DNA of 14,819 bases from an uncultured bacterium (GCA_902826945.1 CADEGS010000102.1:1-14819), one strand, 5' to 3'. Shown: positions 1 through 7,363, counted from the stretch's first letter. Translations and numbers: made by a program. The notes: a model not told the origin generated them from the sequence alone.

Positions 1-45
1 CGCGACCGCATCAAGGACCGCGCCGACTACGAGCCGCCGAGATAG
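1..45 (+). CDS. C-terminal tail of an upstream gene (partial)
   Basis: The first 14 codons of the window read RDRIKDRADYEPPR and end in TAG at 43-45. The charged, proline-ended tail and G/C-rich third positions are compatible with the end of a rightward gene whose body lies left of the window. It would overlap the last 19 bases of the leftward hydrolase in a tail-to-tail arrangement. The fragment is too short to assign a family, and it could be a chance open frame. Confidence 0.4.
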   Translation, partial: RDRIKDRADYEPPR

Positions 46-818
46 CCGGCGCGCGCGGCGAGCGCGAGCAGGCGCTCGGTCCAGGGCTCCTCGGGGAGCG
101 GCAGCACCAGGTGGCCCGCGCGCGGCAGCACCTCGAGCGTCGCCTGCGGCACGCGCTCCGCGATCTCGCGCGCGGCGCGCCGCGCCGGCACGATGCGGTC
201 GCAGGCCGAGGCGAAGAGCGCCAGCGGCGCGCGCAGCTCCGCCAGGCGCGGGCGCAGGTCGAGCCCGCGGATCATGCGCAGGCGCTCGCGATAGGCGGCG
301 TCGAGCCCGATCCCCCCCAGGGCCGCGAAGCGCGCGCGGGCGTCCGGCGAGCGGCGCGGGCCGAAGAGCGCGTGCGGCGAGAAGGTCCGGCGGCAGGCGC
401 GGAAGAGCGCGCCCTGGACGAGCGGCGCGCCGAGCTGCGAGACGAGCAGCCGCAGCCGCCAGGGGTGGTGCGCGAAGCCGTTCACGATCGCCAGGCCGGC
501 GACGCGCGCGGGATGGTCGAGCGCGAGCTGCAGCGCGACGGCGCCGCCGAAGGACTCGGCCAGCACGAGCGCGCGCGCGCGGCCGGCGCGCTCGAGCAGG
601 GCGTCGATCGAGGCGGCCAGCGCGGCGTAGGTGTGCGCGCCCGAGGGCCGGTAGCAGAGCGTGAGGAGCGCGAAGCGCTCGGCCAGGCGCTCGGCCGTGC
701 CGAGCAAGAGCTCGCCCGAGCCGTCGATCCCCGGCACGTACACGAGCGTCGGGCCCTGCCCGCTCTCGCGGCCCGGCACGGCGATCACCGGACGACCTTC
801 GGCGTGGTCATGGCGCAC
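27..818 (-). CDS. alpha/beta hydrolase fold protein
   Basis: A 263-residue cytoplasmic-looking enzyme of the alpha/beta hydrolase superfamily, the usual length for a single-domain member. It opens with a strand and oxyanion-hole segment (LVYVPGIDGSG, residues about 25-35). The nucleophile elbow is LAESFGG with Ser89, an A-x-S-x-G variant of G-x-S-x-G. The likely acid is Asp207 (SACDRIVP) and the base is His236 (RAGHLVLP). No signal peptide is visible. The start is GTG at 818-816. An ATG a few bases downstream is in another frame, and the Shine-Dalgarno is weak. The substrate cannot be told from sequence: esterase, lipase or C-C hydrolase are all possible. It appears to be a single gene, facing the 375-base gap at its 5' end and overlapping the tail of the preceding gene at its 3' end. 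Confidence 0.88.
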   Translation of the reverse strand: MRHDHAEGRPVIAVPGRESGQGPTLVYVPGIDGSGELLLGTAERLAERFALLTLCYRPSGAHTYAALAASIDALLERAGRARALVLAESFGGAVALQLALDHPARVAGLAIVNGFAHHPWRLRLLVSQLGAPLVQGALFRACRRTFSPHALFGPRRSPDARARFAALGGIGLDAAYRERLRMIRGLDLRPRLAELRAPLALFASACDRIVPARRAAREIAERVPQATLEVLPRAGHLVLPLPEEPWTERLLALAARAGYLGGS

Positions 819-1193
819 GCCGCCCGCAAGGGCGACGGAGCCGCGGATCCTCGCACGCGCCGGCGCCCGACGCGAGGGCCGCGCGCGGCGGCCGCGCGGC
901 CCGTTCCCTCGGCGCAGGCGTAGCGTCCGGGGCCGCGCCGCGTCCCGATCGCAGGACCTGCGCAGCGGCGGGGCGCCTCCTCTCGGAAGGACTCGCGCAG
1001 ACCCGAGCAGGCCTCAAGTCGCGCGCGCCCCGCTCCCGACGAAGGACGCGGGCCGACCCTGTCGGTCCCAGCTCTTTCCGCTCCCGCGCGCCGCTCCGCC
1101 GGCGCACCGATCCCCACCCGAGACCGGCGCCGTCGGACGGCCGCCCGAGCTTCTCTTCACCACCCCTTCGAGGGAGGAGCCTGGGAGGTCCTG
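819..1193. other. 375-base intergenic gap, no convincing gene
   Basis: This stretch separates the leftward hydrolase start from the rightward small secreted gene, so it should hold the promoters of both. Open frames on both strands are arginine, alanine and proline rich without domains or starts supported by a ribosome site, and I treat them as chance frames. I could not find a credible -35/-10 pair. It contains a perfect 10-base-pair inverted repeat (876-902) and a smaller hairpin, 1051-1057 pairing with 1061-1067. Nothing else is recognisable. Confidence 0.6.
876..902. repeat. perfect inverted repeat, 10-bp stem, 7-nt loop
   Basis: GGGCCGCGCG at 876-885 is the exact reverse complement of CGCGCGGCCC at 893-902, with a 7-base loop. 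It lies about 60 bases upstream of the hydrolase start. There is no T-tract on either side, so a classic intrinsic terminator is not supported. In DNA this rich in G+C such stems arise more easily by chance, so its role is open: operator, transcript hairpin or nothing. Confidence 0.45.
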
Positions 1194-1415
1194 ATGAAGA
1201 TCTGCGTCCAACGCGTGATCTGGTCCGCGCTCGTCTTCGCAACGCTCGGCTGGAGCTCGTCCGCCGAGCAGTTCCAGTGCAAGAACGAGGGCGGTTGCCC
1301 GGCCTCGATCACGACCGGAGGGCGGACCCACCGCGTGGTGTTCCGCAAGGGAGACCTGGTGGACACCGACTCCGGCTGGGACATCAACCCCGGCGACGGC
1401 TGGAAGAAGTCGTGA
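1194..1415 (+). CDS. small secreted protein of unknown function (73 aa)
   Basis: The ATG at 1194 is preceded by GGGAGG at 1183-1188 with a 5-base spacer, one of the best ribosome sites in the window. The product has a short basic start, a hydrophobic core (VIWSALVFATLGW) and an SSA-EQ cleavage-like site near residue 24, so export by Sec is likely. The mature part is about 49 residues with two cysteines six apart (FQCKNEGGCPA), then a polar stretch ending in two glycine-tryptophan motifs (SGWDINPGDGWKKS). I do not recognise the family. Its stop codon overlaps the GTG start of the next gene (GTGA, 1412-1415), so the two are probably translated from one message. The codon pattern and signal peptide make it a real gene, but its role is unknown. 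Confidence 0.75.
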   Translation: MKICVQRVIWSALVFATLGWSSSAEQFQCKNEGGCPASITTGGRTHRVVFRKGDLVDTDSGWDINPGDGWKKS

Positions 1416-3211
1416 GCGGCGCACGGGGCGTCCCGCCAGGCGCAGCGGCCCGGCGGGAGGAAGCGCTCGAGCGCCAGCGCGACCGACCCCCCTGCGCGCG
1501 GACGCGACGCGCCGCACGCGCGCGGCTCGCCGTCGCGCTCGCCGGCGCCCTGACGGCCGTCCTGGCGCTCGCCATCGACGCGCTCGGCGCGCGCGCGGCG
1601 CCGCTCTCCGCCGCGCTGGCTCTGCCCGCGCGCCCGCCCGGTGCGACGCTCGCACCGGCGAGACCCCTGGCCGCGCCGCGCGCCGCGGCCGAGCGCGCGC
1701 GCACACCGCTCGCCGCGCCCGCCGGCGACGAGCGCGCGTCGCCGGCGCAAGCGCCGCTCGCGGCGGACCCGCGCCCGGCCGGCGCGCGCGAGCGCGGCCC
1801 GCGGCCCGCGCGCCTGGCGCTGCGCGTGCTCGCCGCGGGCGGCCCGCCCGGCCCCGGCGCCCGCCTCGAGCTGCGCCACCAGGCGGCCGGCGCCGACGAC
1901 GAGAGCGTGCGCGAGGTCGCGCTCGACGCCGACGGCCGCGCCGTGCTCGAGCTCGCGCCCGGCCGCGCGAGCGTGTGCGCGCTCGCCGAGGACGCCACCG
2001 CCGGCCCGCTCTGCGCCGAGCTCGCCGCCGGCGAGGAGCGCGCGCTCACGCTCGTCCTCGCGCCCGCGCGCGCGGTCGCCGGCGTCGTGGTGGACGCGCT
2101 CGACGGGCGCGCGATCGCGGGCGCGCGCGTGTCCTTCTGGACCTTCGCCGAGAGCGACCGCGCGATCACCGGCGCCGACGGCTCCTTCCGCCACCCGCGC
2201 TTCCCCGGCGGCGACTTCGCGCACCAGGTGCGCGTCGAGGCCGAGGGGTACGGATCCTCGGTGCGCTACCTCGAGTTCCCCGCCGACGACCGCTGGGCGC
2301 TGCCCGCCGTCTGCGACGGGGCGCTGGGCCAGAGCGGCACGGGCCGGCCGTGGCTGCGCCTCGCGCTGGTCCCGGCGCTCGGCGTGCAGGGCCGCGTCGT
2401 CGACGACGCCGGCGCGCCGCTCGCCGGCGCGCGCGTCGTCGCGGAGGGCTACTTCCGCATCCTGCCCGGCGTCGCCTCGCGCGACGAGGCGAGCGCGACG
2501 AGCGACGCCGACGGCCGCTTCGCGCTCGCGGGCCTGCGCTCCGACGTCGGCCACGCGCTGCGCGTCGTGCGCGAGGGCTTCGCCGAGCGCTCGCTCGAGC
2601 TCGCCGCGACGGGCGAGCGCGAGGCCTGGGTCGGCGCGATCGCGCTGGCGCCGGCGCTCGCCCTGGCGGGCGTCGTGCTCGACCCCGACGGCCTGCCCGC
2701 GGTGGACCTCGCGGTCGAGGTCGAGCCCGACGCGCCGTGCGCCGCGAGCGCCGCGGGCGCGCTCGACGTCGCGGCGCGCCTCGACGGCCGCCGCCGCGCG
2801 CGCACGGACGCGCAGGGGCTGTTCGCGTGCGACGGCCTGGCCGCGGGCCTCTACCGCGTGCGCGTCGCGCGCGACGGCGAGACGCTGGCCGAGGCCAGCG
2901 CCCGCGCCGGCGGCGCGGGCGCGCTCGTCCTGCGCCTGCCCGCGGGCTCGCTGACCCTGCACGGCGTCGTGCGCGACGAGCGCGGGCCGGTCGCCGGCTG
3001 CGAGGTCGCGCTCGAGCGCTTCGGACCGGTGGCGACCGTGCGCACCGACGGCGAGGGCCGCTTCCGCGTGGCCGGCCTCGACGACCGGGCGGCCTACCGC
3101 CTGCTCGCCTCCGCGCCCGCCGGCGCCGAGGAGCGCGCGCGCACGGCCCGCGCCGAGGTCTGGGGCTACGAGAGCGCGCGCCTGCGCCTGGGACGCCCGG
3201 GCGAGCGCTAG
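1412..3211 (+). CDS. membrane-anchored protein with stacked carboxypeptidase-regulatory-like domains
   Basis: A 599-residue protein. I chose GTG at 1412 because it overlaps the previous stop as GTGA and has GGAAG at 1402-1406. A start further upstream in the same frame would lie inside the small secreted gene. Residues about 37-59 form one hydrophobic helix after an Arg-rich stretch, so the body is outside the cytoplasm. The rest is a series of beta-sandwich modules of the CarboxypepD_reg / SpaA-like type. A divergent first one begins near residue 133, and clearer ones begin near 222 (VAGVVVDALDG), 325 (VQGRVVDDAG), 418 (LAGVVLDPDG) and 516 (LHGVVRDERG). Each has the typical G-x-V-x-D opening and a later DG-x-F or QG-x-F turn (ITGADGSF, TSDADGRF, RTDAQGLF, RTDGEGRF). 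There is no peptidase catalytic domain, so it is structural or adhesive rather than an enzyme. This is a common domain style in Planctomycetota surface proteins. Confidence 0.85.
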   Translation: MSGARGVPPGAAARREEALERQRDRPPCARTRRAARARLAVALAGALTAVLALAIDALGARAAPLSAALALPARPPGATLAPARPLAAPRAAAERARTPLAAPAGDERASPAQAPLAADPRPAGARERGPRPARLALRVLAAGGPPGPGARLELRHQAAGADDESVREVALDADGRAVLELAPGRASVCALAEDATAGPLCAELAAGEERALTLVLAPARAVAGVVVDALDGRAIAGARVSFWTFAESDRAITGADGSFRHPRFPGGDFAHQVRVEAEGYGSSVRYLEFPADDRWALPAVCDGALGQSGTGRPWLRLALVPALGVQGRVVDDAGAPLAGARVVAEGYFRILPGVASRDEASATSDADGRFALAGLRSDVGHALRVVREGFAERSLELAATGEREAWVGAIALAPALALAGVVLDPDGLPAVDLAVEVEPDAPCAASAAGALDVAARLDGRRRARTDAQGLFACDGLAAGLYRVRVARDGETLAEASARAGGAGALVLRLPAGSLTLHGVVRDERGPVAGCEVALERFGPVATVRTDGEGRFRVAGLDDRAAYRLLASAPAGAEERARTARAEVWGYESARLRLGRPGER

Positions 3212-3212
3212 G

Positions 3213-3234
3213 CGCGGCCCGCAAGCGGGCCGCG
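3213..3234 (+). terminator. GC-rich hairpin just after the beta-sandwich gene
   Basis: Directly after the TAG at 3209-3211, CGCGGCCCG at 3213-3221 pairs perfectly with CGGGCCGCG at 3226-3234 around a CAAG loop (the inner C-G could close further). There is no following T-tract, so termination would be weak or factor-assisted. It separates the coupled small-protein/beta-sandwich pair from the kinase. Confidence 0.45.
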
Positions 3235-3416
3235 GGCGGCCGGGCGGGGCGCGCGTCCTTGCCCGCGGGCCTCCGTGCTCCCAGGATGGCGCGCAGGCCG
3301 CGGACCCGCGCGGAGCGCGGCCGGGGGAGGCCTGCGACGAGCAACGGGGAAGACCGCTCCAGGGAGGCGCACGCCGCAGGGGCGAGCGATCGGTCGGACG
3401 CGCCGCCGTCCGGTGC

Positions 3417-3422
3417 GGAGGG
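3417..3422 (+). promoter_or_regulatory. ribosome binding site that fixes the kinase start
   Basis: GGAGGG ends 4 bases before ATG 3427 (its GGAG core is 6 bases away). An in-frame ATG at 3286 would add 47 residues but has only a short AGG before it, and the added stretch is Arg/Gly-rich and low complexity. The downstream start is therefore preferred. Confidence 0.6.
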
Positions 3423-3426
3423 ACGC

Positions 3427-6400
3427 ATGCCGTCCTCGGACGCGCCCGCCGGCGAGGCCGAGGGCCGCGAGCTGCTCGAGCGGCTGCGGCGCCTGTCGCG
3501 CCACCCCTCGCGCCGCGAGCGCTACCGCGAGATCGAGGAGATCGGCCGCGGCGGCATGGGGCGCGTGCTGCGCGTGCACGACCTGGACCTCGAGCGCGAC
3601 CTCGCGCTGAAGGAGATCCACCTCGCCGAGCAGAGCCCGCAGTCCGCGGAGGAGCGCGACCGCCACGAGCGCCTGCTCTCGCGCTTCCTCTTCGAGGCGC
3701 GCATCACGAGCCGGCTGCAGCACCCCGGCATCGTGCCCGTGCACGACATCGGCATCGACGCGCGCGGGGCGCTCTACTTCACGATGCCGCTCGTGCGCGG
3801 CCGCACGCTCGAGGAGGTGTTCGCGCTCGCCCGCGCCGGGCGCGAGGGCTGGAGCGTGCAGGGCGCGCTGTGGGTCCTGGTGCAGGTCGCGCGCATCGTG
3901 GCGTACGCGCACTCGCGCGGCGTGATCCACCGCGACCTGACGCCGCGCAACGTGATGGTCGGGACGTTCGGCGAGGTCATGGTGCTCGACTGGGGGCTGG
4001 CCCTGCTCGAGGGGCGCGAGGAGCGCGGCGCGGTCGTCGGCACGCCGGCCTACATGCCGCCCGAGCAGGCCGCGGGCACGGCGCCGGTGGACGAGCGCGC
4101 GGACGTGTACGCGCTCGGCGCGATGCTCTACGAGCTCCTGAGCGCGCGCATGCCGCACGCCACGACGCTCGGCGAGGGCGCGCCCGAGGGCGGCGTGGGC
4201 GCGCTGGCGCTGCATGCGCCGCGACCGCTGCGCGAGCTCGCGCCCGACGCCCCGCCGGAGCTCGACGCGATCTGCGCCAAGGCGATGGCCGCGCGCCCCT
4301 CGCAGCGCTACCCGACGGCGAGCGAGCTCGGCCTCGACCTCCAGGCGTGGCTCGAGGGACGCGTCGTGCGCGCGCACGACACCGGCCGCTGGACGCGGCT
4401 CAAGAAGTGGCGCGAGCGCAACGGGCGCCTGGTGCTGGCGCTCGAGGCGCTGCTCCTCGTCACCGCGCTGGCGAGCGCGGCCGTGCTCGCGCAGCAGCGC
4501 TCGAAGCTCGTGGCCGTCGCCGCCGAGCGCGCCGAGGTCGCGCGCAAGGACTACGCCACGCGCCTCAAGGCGGCCGAGCTGTCGCTCGAGCAGGGCGGCT
4601 GGGGCGAGGCGCGCGGGCTGCTCGAGGGCTGCCCCGAAGAGCTGCGCGACTGGTCGTGGCGGCACCTGGCCTACCGCTCCGATCCGAGCCTGCGGCGCTT
4701 CGAGGGGCACACGGAGACCGTGGAGGCGGTGGCGCTGCGCGCGGACGGCTCGCGCCTCGCGACGGGCTCGCGCGACCGCACGATCGGGCTGTGGGACCCC
4801 GGGAGCGGCGCCCGCATCGCGCGCCTGGAGGGACACGTCGAGCCGGTGAGCGCGCTCGCCTTCGCGCCCGACGAGGCGCTGCTCGCCAGCGTCTCGGAGG
4901 ACGGCGCGCTGCGCCTGTGGGACGCCTCGACCGGCGCCTTCGCGCGCTTCCTCGGCCAGCACCCGCTCGCGCGCGCGCTGGCCTTCGACCCCGACGGGAC
5001 GCGCGTCGCGACCGGCGGCGGCGACGGCGCGGTGCGCCTGTGGGACCTCGAGCACGGGCTCGGCTGGGAGCGGCTGAGCGCGAGCGCGCGCACCGTGACC
5101 GCGCTCGGCTGGTGCGACGAGGGCACGCTCGCGGCGGGCTTCTCGACCGGCGAGCTCGTGCGGCTCGACGCGCGCTCGGGCGGCGCCGTGGGAGAGACGG
5201 CGCTCGGCTCGCGCGTGAACGCGCTCGCCGTGCACCCGCGCGAGCCGATCCTGGCCGTGGCGACGCTCGACGAGCGCGTGCTCCTGCTCGACGCGCGCAC
5301 GCTCCAGCGGCTGCCGCCGCCCGAGGACCCCGGCGGCAACGTGCGCTCGCTGGCGTTCCTGTCCGGAGGCGCGCGCCTGGCGATGGGCCTGACCGACGGC
5401 AGCATCCGCGTCTGGTCGCGCTCGGGCGAGCCGACGGTCGTGCTCCAGGGCCACGGCGAGGCCGTGCAGGCGCTGGCCGCGGACGGGCGCGGCCAGCGGC
5501 TCGCCTCGGGCTCGAGCGACAAGAGCGCGCGCCTGTGGGCGGTCGGCCCGGCGGCGGCGAGCACGGTCGCGCTCGACTGCGACGGCGACGTCGGGGCGGC
5601 GCAGCCCGTGCTGCACCTCGACCCCGACTTCCTGGTCGGCTCCCGCACGGACGGATCGGCCTTCCGGCGCTCCCTCGACGGCTCCCCCGCCGTCGTCCGC
5701 TTCGAGGGCGTCCTCTCGGAGCCGTGCGTGCGACCCGACGGCGAGCTCGTGGCGCTGTGCGATCCGCGCGGCGCGATCCAGGTCTTCCGCGCGCGCGACG
5801 GCGCGCTCGAGCGGCGGCTGGTCGCCTCGCAGCGCGAGCAGACGGAGCTGCGCTTCGATCCGAGCGGCAAGCGGCTCCTGGCGCGCGGGCTCGACTCCGT
5901 GCTGCGCCTGTGGGACGTCGAGGAGGCTTGCGTGCTGCTCGAGGTCCACGACCCCGGCAACAACGAGCTCGACGGCATGGCGTTCGACGCGCGCGGCCAG
6001 CGCTTCGCCGTGTCCTGGCACGGCGGCGGCGTGCGCGTCTTCGACGCGGAGCGCGGGAAGCTCCTCGAGACGCTCGAGGGAGGCTCCGCGGAGGGCCTCT
6101 CCGCGCTGGCCTTCCCGCCGCGCGGCGAGCGGCTCTTCGCCGGCGCGCAGGACGGCACGATCCTCGCGTGGCGGCTCGGGAGCGGCGCGCCGCCGGAGCG
6201 CCTCGTCGGGCACAAGCGCGGCGTGAACGCGCTCGCCTTCAGCCCCGACGGCACGCGGCTCTTCAGCGGCGCCCTGGACGGCATGGTGCGGGTCTGGGAC
6301 GCGGCGCGCGGCGAGCCGCTGATGACCCTGCGCTGCGGCATCTTCGGCATCACCGACGTCGCCTTCGACGCCGTGCACGACCGTCTGGTCGCCGCGGACA

Positions 6401-6444
6401 CCCTGCACCGCGTGCACGTCTGGGCGACGCGCCCCGGCGGCTGA
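3427..6444 (+). CDS. transmembrane Ser/Thr protein kinase with C-terminal 14-repeat WD40 region
   Basis: A 1005-residue receptor-like kinase. The PknB-type kinase domain spans residues about 33-310: glycine loop IGRGGMGRV (39-47), ATP-binding Lys62 in ALKEIHL, helix-C Glu90, catalytic loop HRDLTPRN with Asp170 and Asn175, metal-binding DWG (188-190, replacing DFG, as is common in planctomycete kinases), and PPEQ at 211-214. The catalytic-loop lysine of Ser/Thr kinases (HRDLK) is Thr172 here. A basic stretch (RLKKWRERNGR) precedes one membrane helix at about 335-356, then a short helical linker with a DWSWRHLAY motif. From residue 421 to the end there are 14 WD40-like blades, most with an RLWD- or RVWD-type ending, enough for two seven-blade propellers. 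The kinase should be cytoplasmic and the propellers outside. The propellers probably bind a protein or other ligand and control or scaffold the kinase. It is not obviously in an operon, and a terminator-like hairpin follows it. Confidence 0.92.
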   Translation: MPSSDAPAGEAEGRELLERLRRLSRHPSRRERYREIEEIGRGGMGRVLRVHDLDLERDLALKEIHLAEQSPQSAEERDRHERLLSRFLFEARITSRLQHPGIVPVHDIGIDARGALYFTMPLVRGRTLEEVFALARAGREGWSVQGALWVLVQVARIVAYAHSRGVIHRDLTPRNVMVGTFGEVMVLDWGLALLEGREERGAVVGTPAYMPPEQAAGTAPVDERADVYALGAMLYELLSARMPHATTLGEGAPEGGVGALALHAPRPLRELAPDAPPELDAICAKAMAARPSQRYPTASELGLDLQAWLEGRVVRAHDTGRWTRLKKWRERNGRLVLALEALLLVTALASAAVLAQQRSKLVAVAAERAEVARKDYATRLKAAELSLEQGGWGEARGLLEGCPEELRDWSWRHLAYRSDPSLRRFEGHTETVEAVALRADGSRLATGSRDRTIGLWDPGSGARIARLEGHVEPVSALAFAPDEALLASVSEDGALRLWDASTGAFARFLGQHPLARALAFDPDGTRVATGGGDGAVRLWDLEHGLGWERLSASARTVTALGWCDEGTLAAGFSTGELVRLDARSGGAVGETALGSRVNALAVHPREPILAVATLDERVLLLDARTLQRLPPPEDPGGNVRSLAFLSGGARLAMGLTDGSIRVWSRSGEPTVVLQGHGEAVQALAADGRGQRLASGSSDKSARLWAVGPAAASTVALDCDGDVGAAQPVLHLDPDFLVGSRTDGSAFRRSLDGSPAVVRFEGVLSEPCVRPDGELVALCDPRGAIQVFRARDGALERRLVASQREQTELRFDPSGKRLLARGLDSVLRLWDVEEACVLLEVHDPGNNELDGMAFDARGQRFAVSWHGGGVRVFDAERGKLLETLEGGSAEGLSALAFPPRGERLFAGAQDGTILAWRLGSGAPPERLVGHKRGVNALAFSPDGTRLFSGALDGMVRVWDAARGEPLMTLRCGIFGITDVAFDAVHDRLVAADTLHRVHVWATRPGG

Positions 6445-6470
6445 GAACGATCCCGAGCGCCCCGGGCGCG

Positions 6471-6497
6471 GGCCGGACGGCCGCGCCGCCGGCCTTT
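6471..6497 (+). terminator. intrinsic terminator-like hairpin after the kinase gene
   Basis: GGCCGG (6471-6476) and CGGC (6478-6481) pair with GCCG (6485-6488) and CCGGCC (6489-6494). The stem is 10 base pairs with one bulged A and a 3-base loop, followed at once by TTT (6495-6497). It lies 27 bases after the kinase stop and before the cytochrome oxidase gene. It is the best terminator candidate in the window, though its T-tract is short. Confidence 0.6.
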
Positions 6498-6523
6498 GCG
6501 CGGGGTCGTATGATTTGCTGTCC

Positions 6524-7258
6524 ATGGCAGGATCCTGGCAGAGCGGCGGAACGGGCCTCCTGGCGCCGCCTCCCCCGCGCCTGCGGCGCGCGCGCCGCAG
6601 CGCTCCCGCCTCCTCGCCGCCCAGCGATCCGCCCCCGATCGACGGCGACGGCGGGCGCGGCGACGGCGACGATGGCGGCGGGCGCGAGGACGGTCCCGAG
6701 CCCGAGCGGAAGGACGAGGCCTTCGGCACGGCCGAGCTGGGCCTGAGCCTGGCCTTGGTCGGCATCGCGACGCTGTTCGGGATCTTCTTCCTGGCCTGGA
6801 TGCTCCTGCGGCGCAGCGCGCTCGAATGGCCGCAGCCCCTGAGCCCGGTGCCCGACCTCCTGTGGCTCGGCACCGCGCTGCTGCTCGGGAGCAGCCTCGT
6901 CCTGCAGGCCGCGCGCTGGGCGCGCGCCGCCCGCGACGCGAGGCGGGAGCGGCGCGCGCTCGGGCTGGCGCTCGCGCTGGGAACGGGCTTCCTGGCCGGA
7001 CAGGTCTGCCTGTGGCGCAGCCTGGGCGCGCAGGGCTTCCGGCCCTCGACCGCCGGCTACGGCTCGATCTTCTACGCGCTGACCGGCCTGCACGCGCTGC
7101 ACGTGCTGGCGGGGCTCGGCGTGCTGGCCTCGCTCCTCGTCGCGAGCCTGCGCCGCCGCGGGCCGACCACGCGCCGGCTGCGGCTCGGCTCGGCGTACTG
7201 GCACGCGATGGGAGCGATCTGGGTGCTTCTCTTCGCGGTGCTGTACCTGGCGGACTGA
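6524..7258 (+). CDS. ctaE: cytochrome c oxidase subunit III (heme-copper oxidase subunit III family)
   Basis: A 244-residue inner-membrane protein of the heme-copper oxidase subunit III family, which stabilises the catalytic subunits of aa3-type terminal oxidases in aerobic respiration. Five membrane helices are visible at about 72-95, 112-130, 147-166, 181-208 and 224-243, the five-helix bacterial form. Family hallmarks are FYALTGLHALHVLAG (183-197) in the fourth helix and YWHAMGAIWVLLF (225-237) in the last. The first 66 or so residues are unusual: proline-rich, then a Gly/Asp-rich low-complexity stretch, and probably disordered. I start at ATG 6524; a TTG three codons upstream is less likely, and no strong Shine-Dalgarno supports either. 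No other oxidase subunit gene is in the window, so its partners are encoded elsewhere or it is an accessory copy. It abuts the 34-residue membrane peptide gene with no gap. Confidence 0.88.
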   Translation: MAGSWQSGGTGLLAPPPPRLRRARRSAPASSPPSDPPPIDGDGGRGDGDDGGGREDGPEPERKDEAFGTAELGLSLALVGIATLFGIFFLAWMLLRRSALEWPQPLSPVPDLLWLGTALLLGSSLVLQAARWARAARDARRERRALGLALALGTGFLAGQVCLWRSLGAQGFRPSTAGYGSIFYALTGLHALHVLAGLGVLASLLVASLRRRGPTTRRLRLGSAYWHAMGAIWVLLFAVLYLAD

Positions 7259-7363
7259 ATGCAACCGGAGGACCGCCGCGCCGTCCGTGTCCTGCTGTTC
7301 GTGGTCGCCGGATTCGTGGCAGGGATGGGGCTGCTCGTGTTCCTGATCGCGACCGACGTGTGA
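7259..7363 (+). CDS. 34-residue single-helix membrane peptide
   Basis: The ATG at 7259 follows the oxidase stop (7256-7258) without a gap, and the frame closes with TGA at 7361-7363. The product begins with a charged segment (MQPEDRRAVR), then one hydrophobic helix (VLLFVVAGFVAGMGLLVFLIA) and a short TDV end, so the N-terminus should be cytoplasmic. Its stop overlaps the GTG of the glycosylase gene (GTGA, 7360-7363), so it fills the space between the two genes exactly, which argues that it is translated. By position it could be a small accessory subunit of the oxidase, such as the tiny fourth subunits known in some aa3 oxidases. No sequence family is recognised, and a leaderless coupling segment is the alternative. 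Confidence 0.6.
   Translation: MQPEDRRAVRVLLFVVAGFVAGMGLLVFLIATDV

Noticed and set aside
661..1194. Possible plus-strand gene in the gap after the hydrolase
   Set aside because: It starts inside the hydrolase gene, is Ser/Arg/Pro-rich without motifs, and ends exactly where a well-supported small gene begins.
808..1242. Possible minus-strand gene in the same gap
   Set aside because: It is Arg-rich low complexity, overlaps the secreted gene and the hydrolase start, and has no supported start.
1194..1415. The 73-residue protein as a modified-peptide (RiPP) or bacteriocin precursor
   Set aside because: It has a Sec-type signal peptide rather than a leader with a double-Gly or recognition motif, and no modifying enzyme or transporter is nearby.
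1157..2962. Long minus-strand frame opposite the beta-sandwich gene
   Set aside because: It has the same explanation: no motifs, Arg/Ala/Glu-rich, while the plus strand has clear repeated domains.
6640..6690. GGC/GAC-rich stretch as a tandem DNA repeat or CRISPR-like element
   Set aside because: Units are irregular and in frame with the oxidase N-terminus, so it is coding low complexity, and no spaced direct repeats are present.
3208..6873. Very long open frame on the minus strand opposite the kinase gene (about 1200 codons)
   Set aside because: It mirrors the kinase/WD40 gene. The product is a low-complexity Arg/Ala/His/Glu mix without domains, and long antisense frames are expected when third positions are nearly all G or C.
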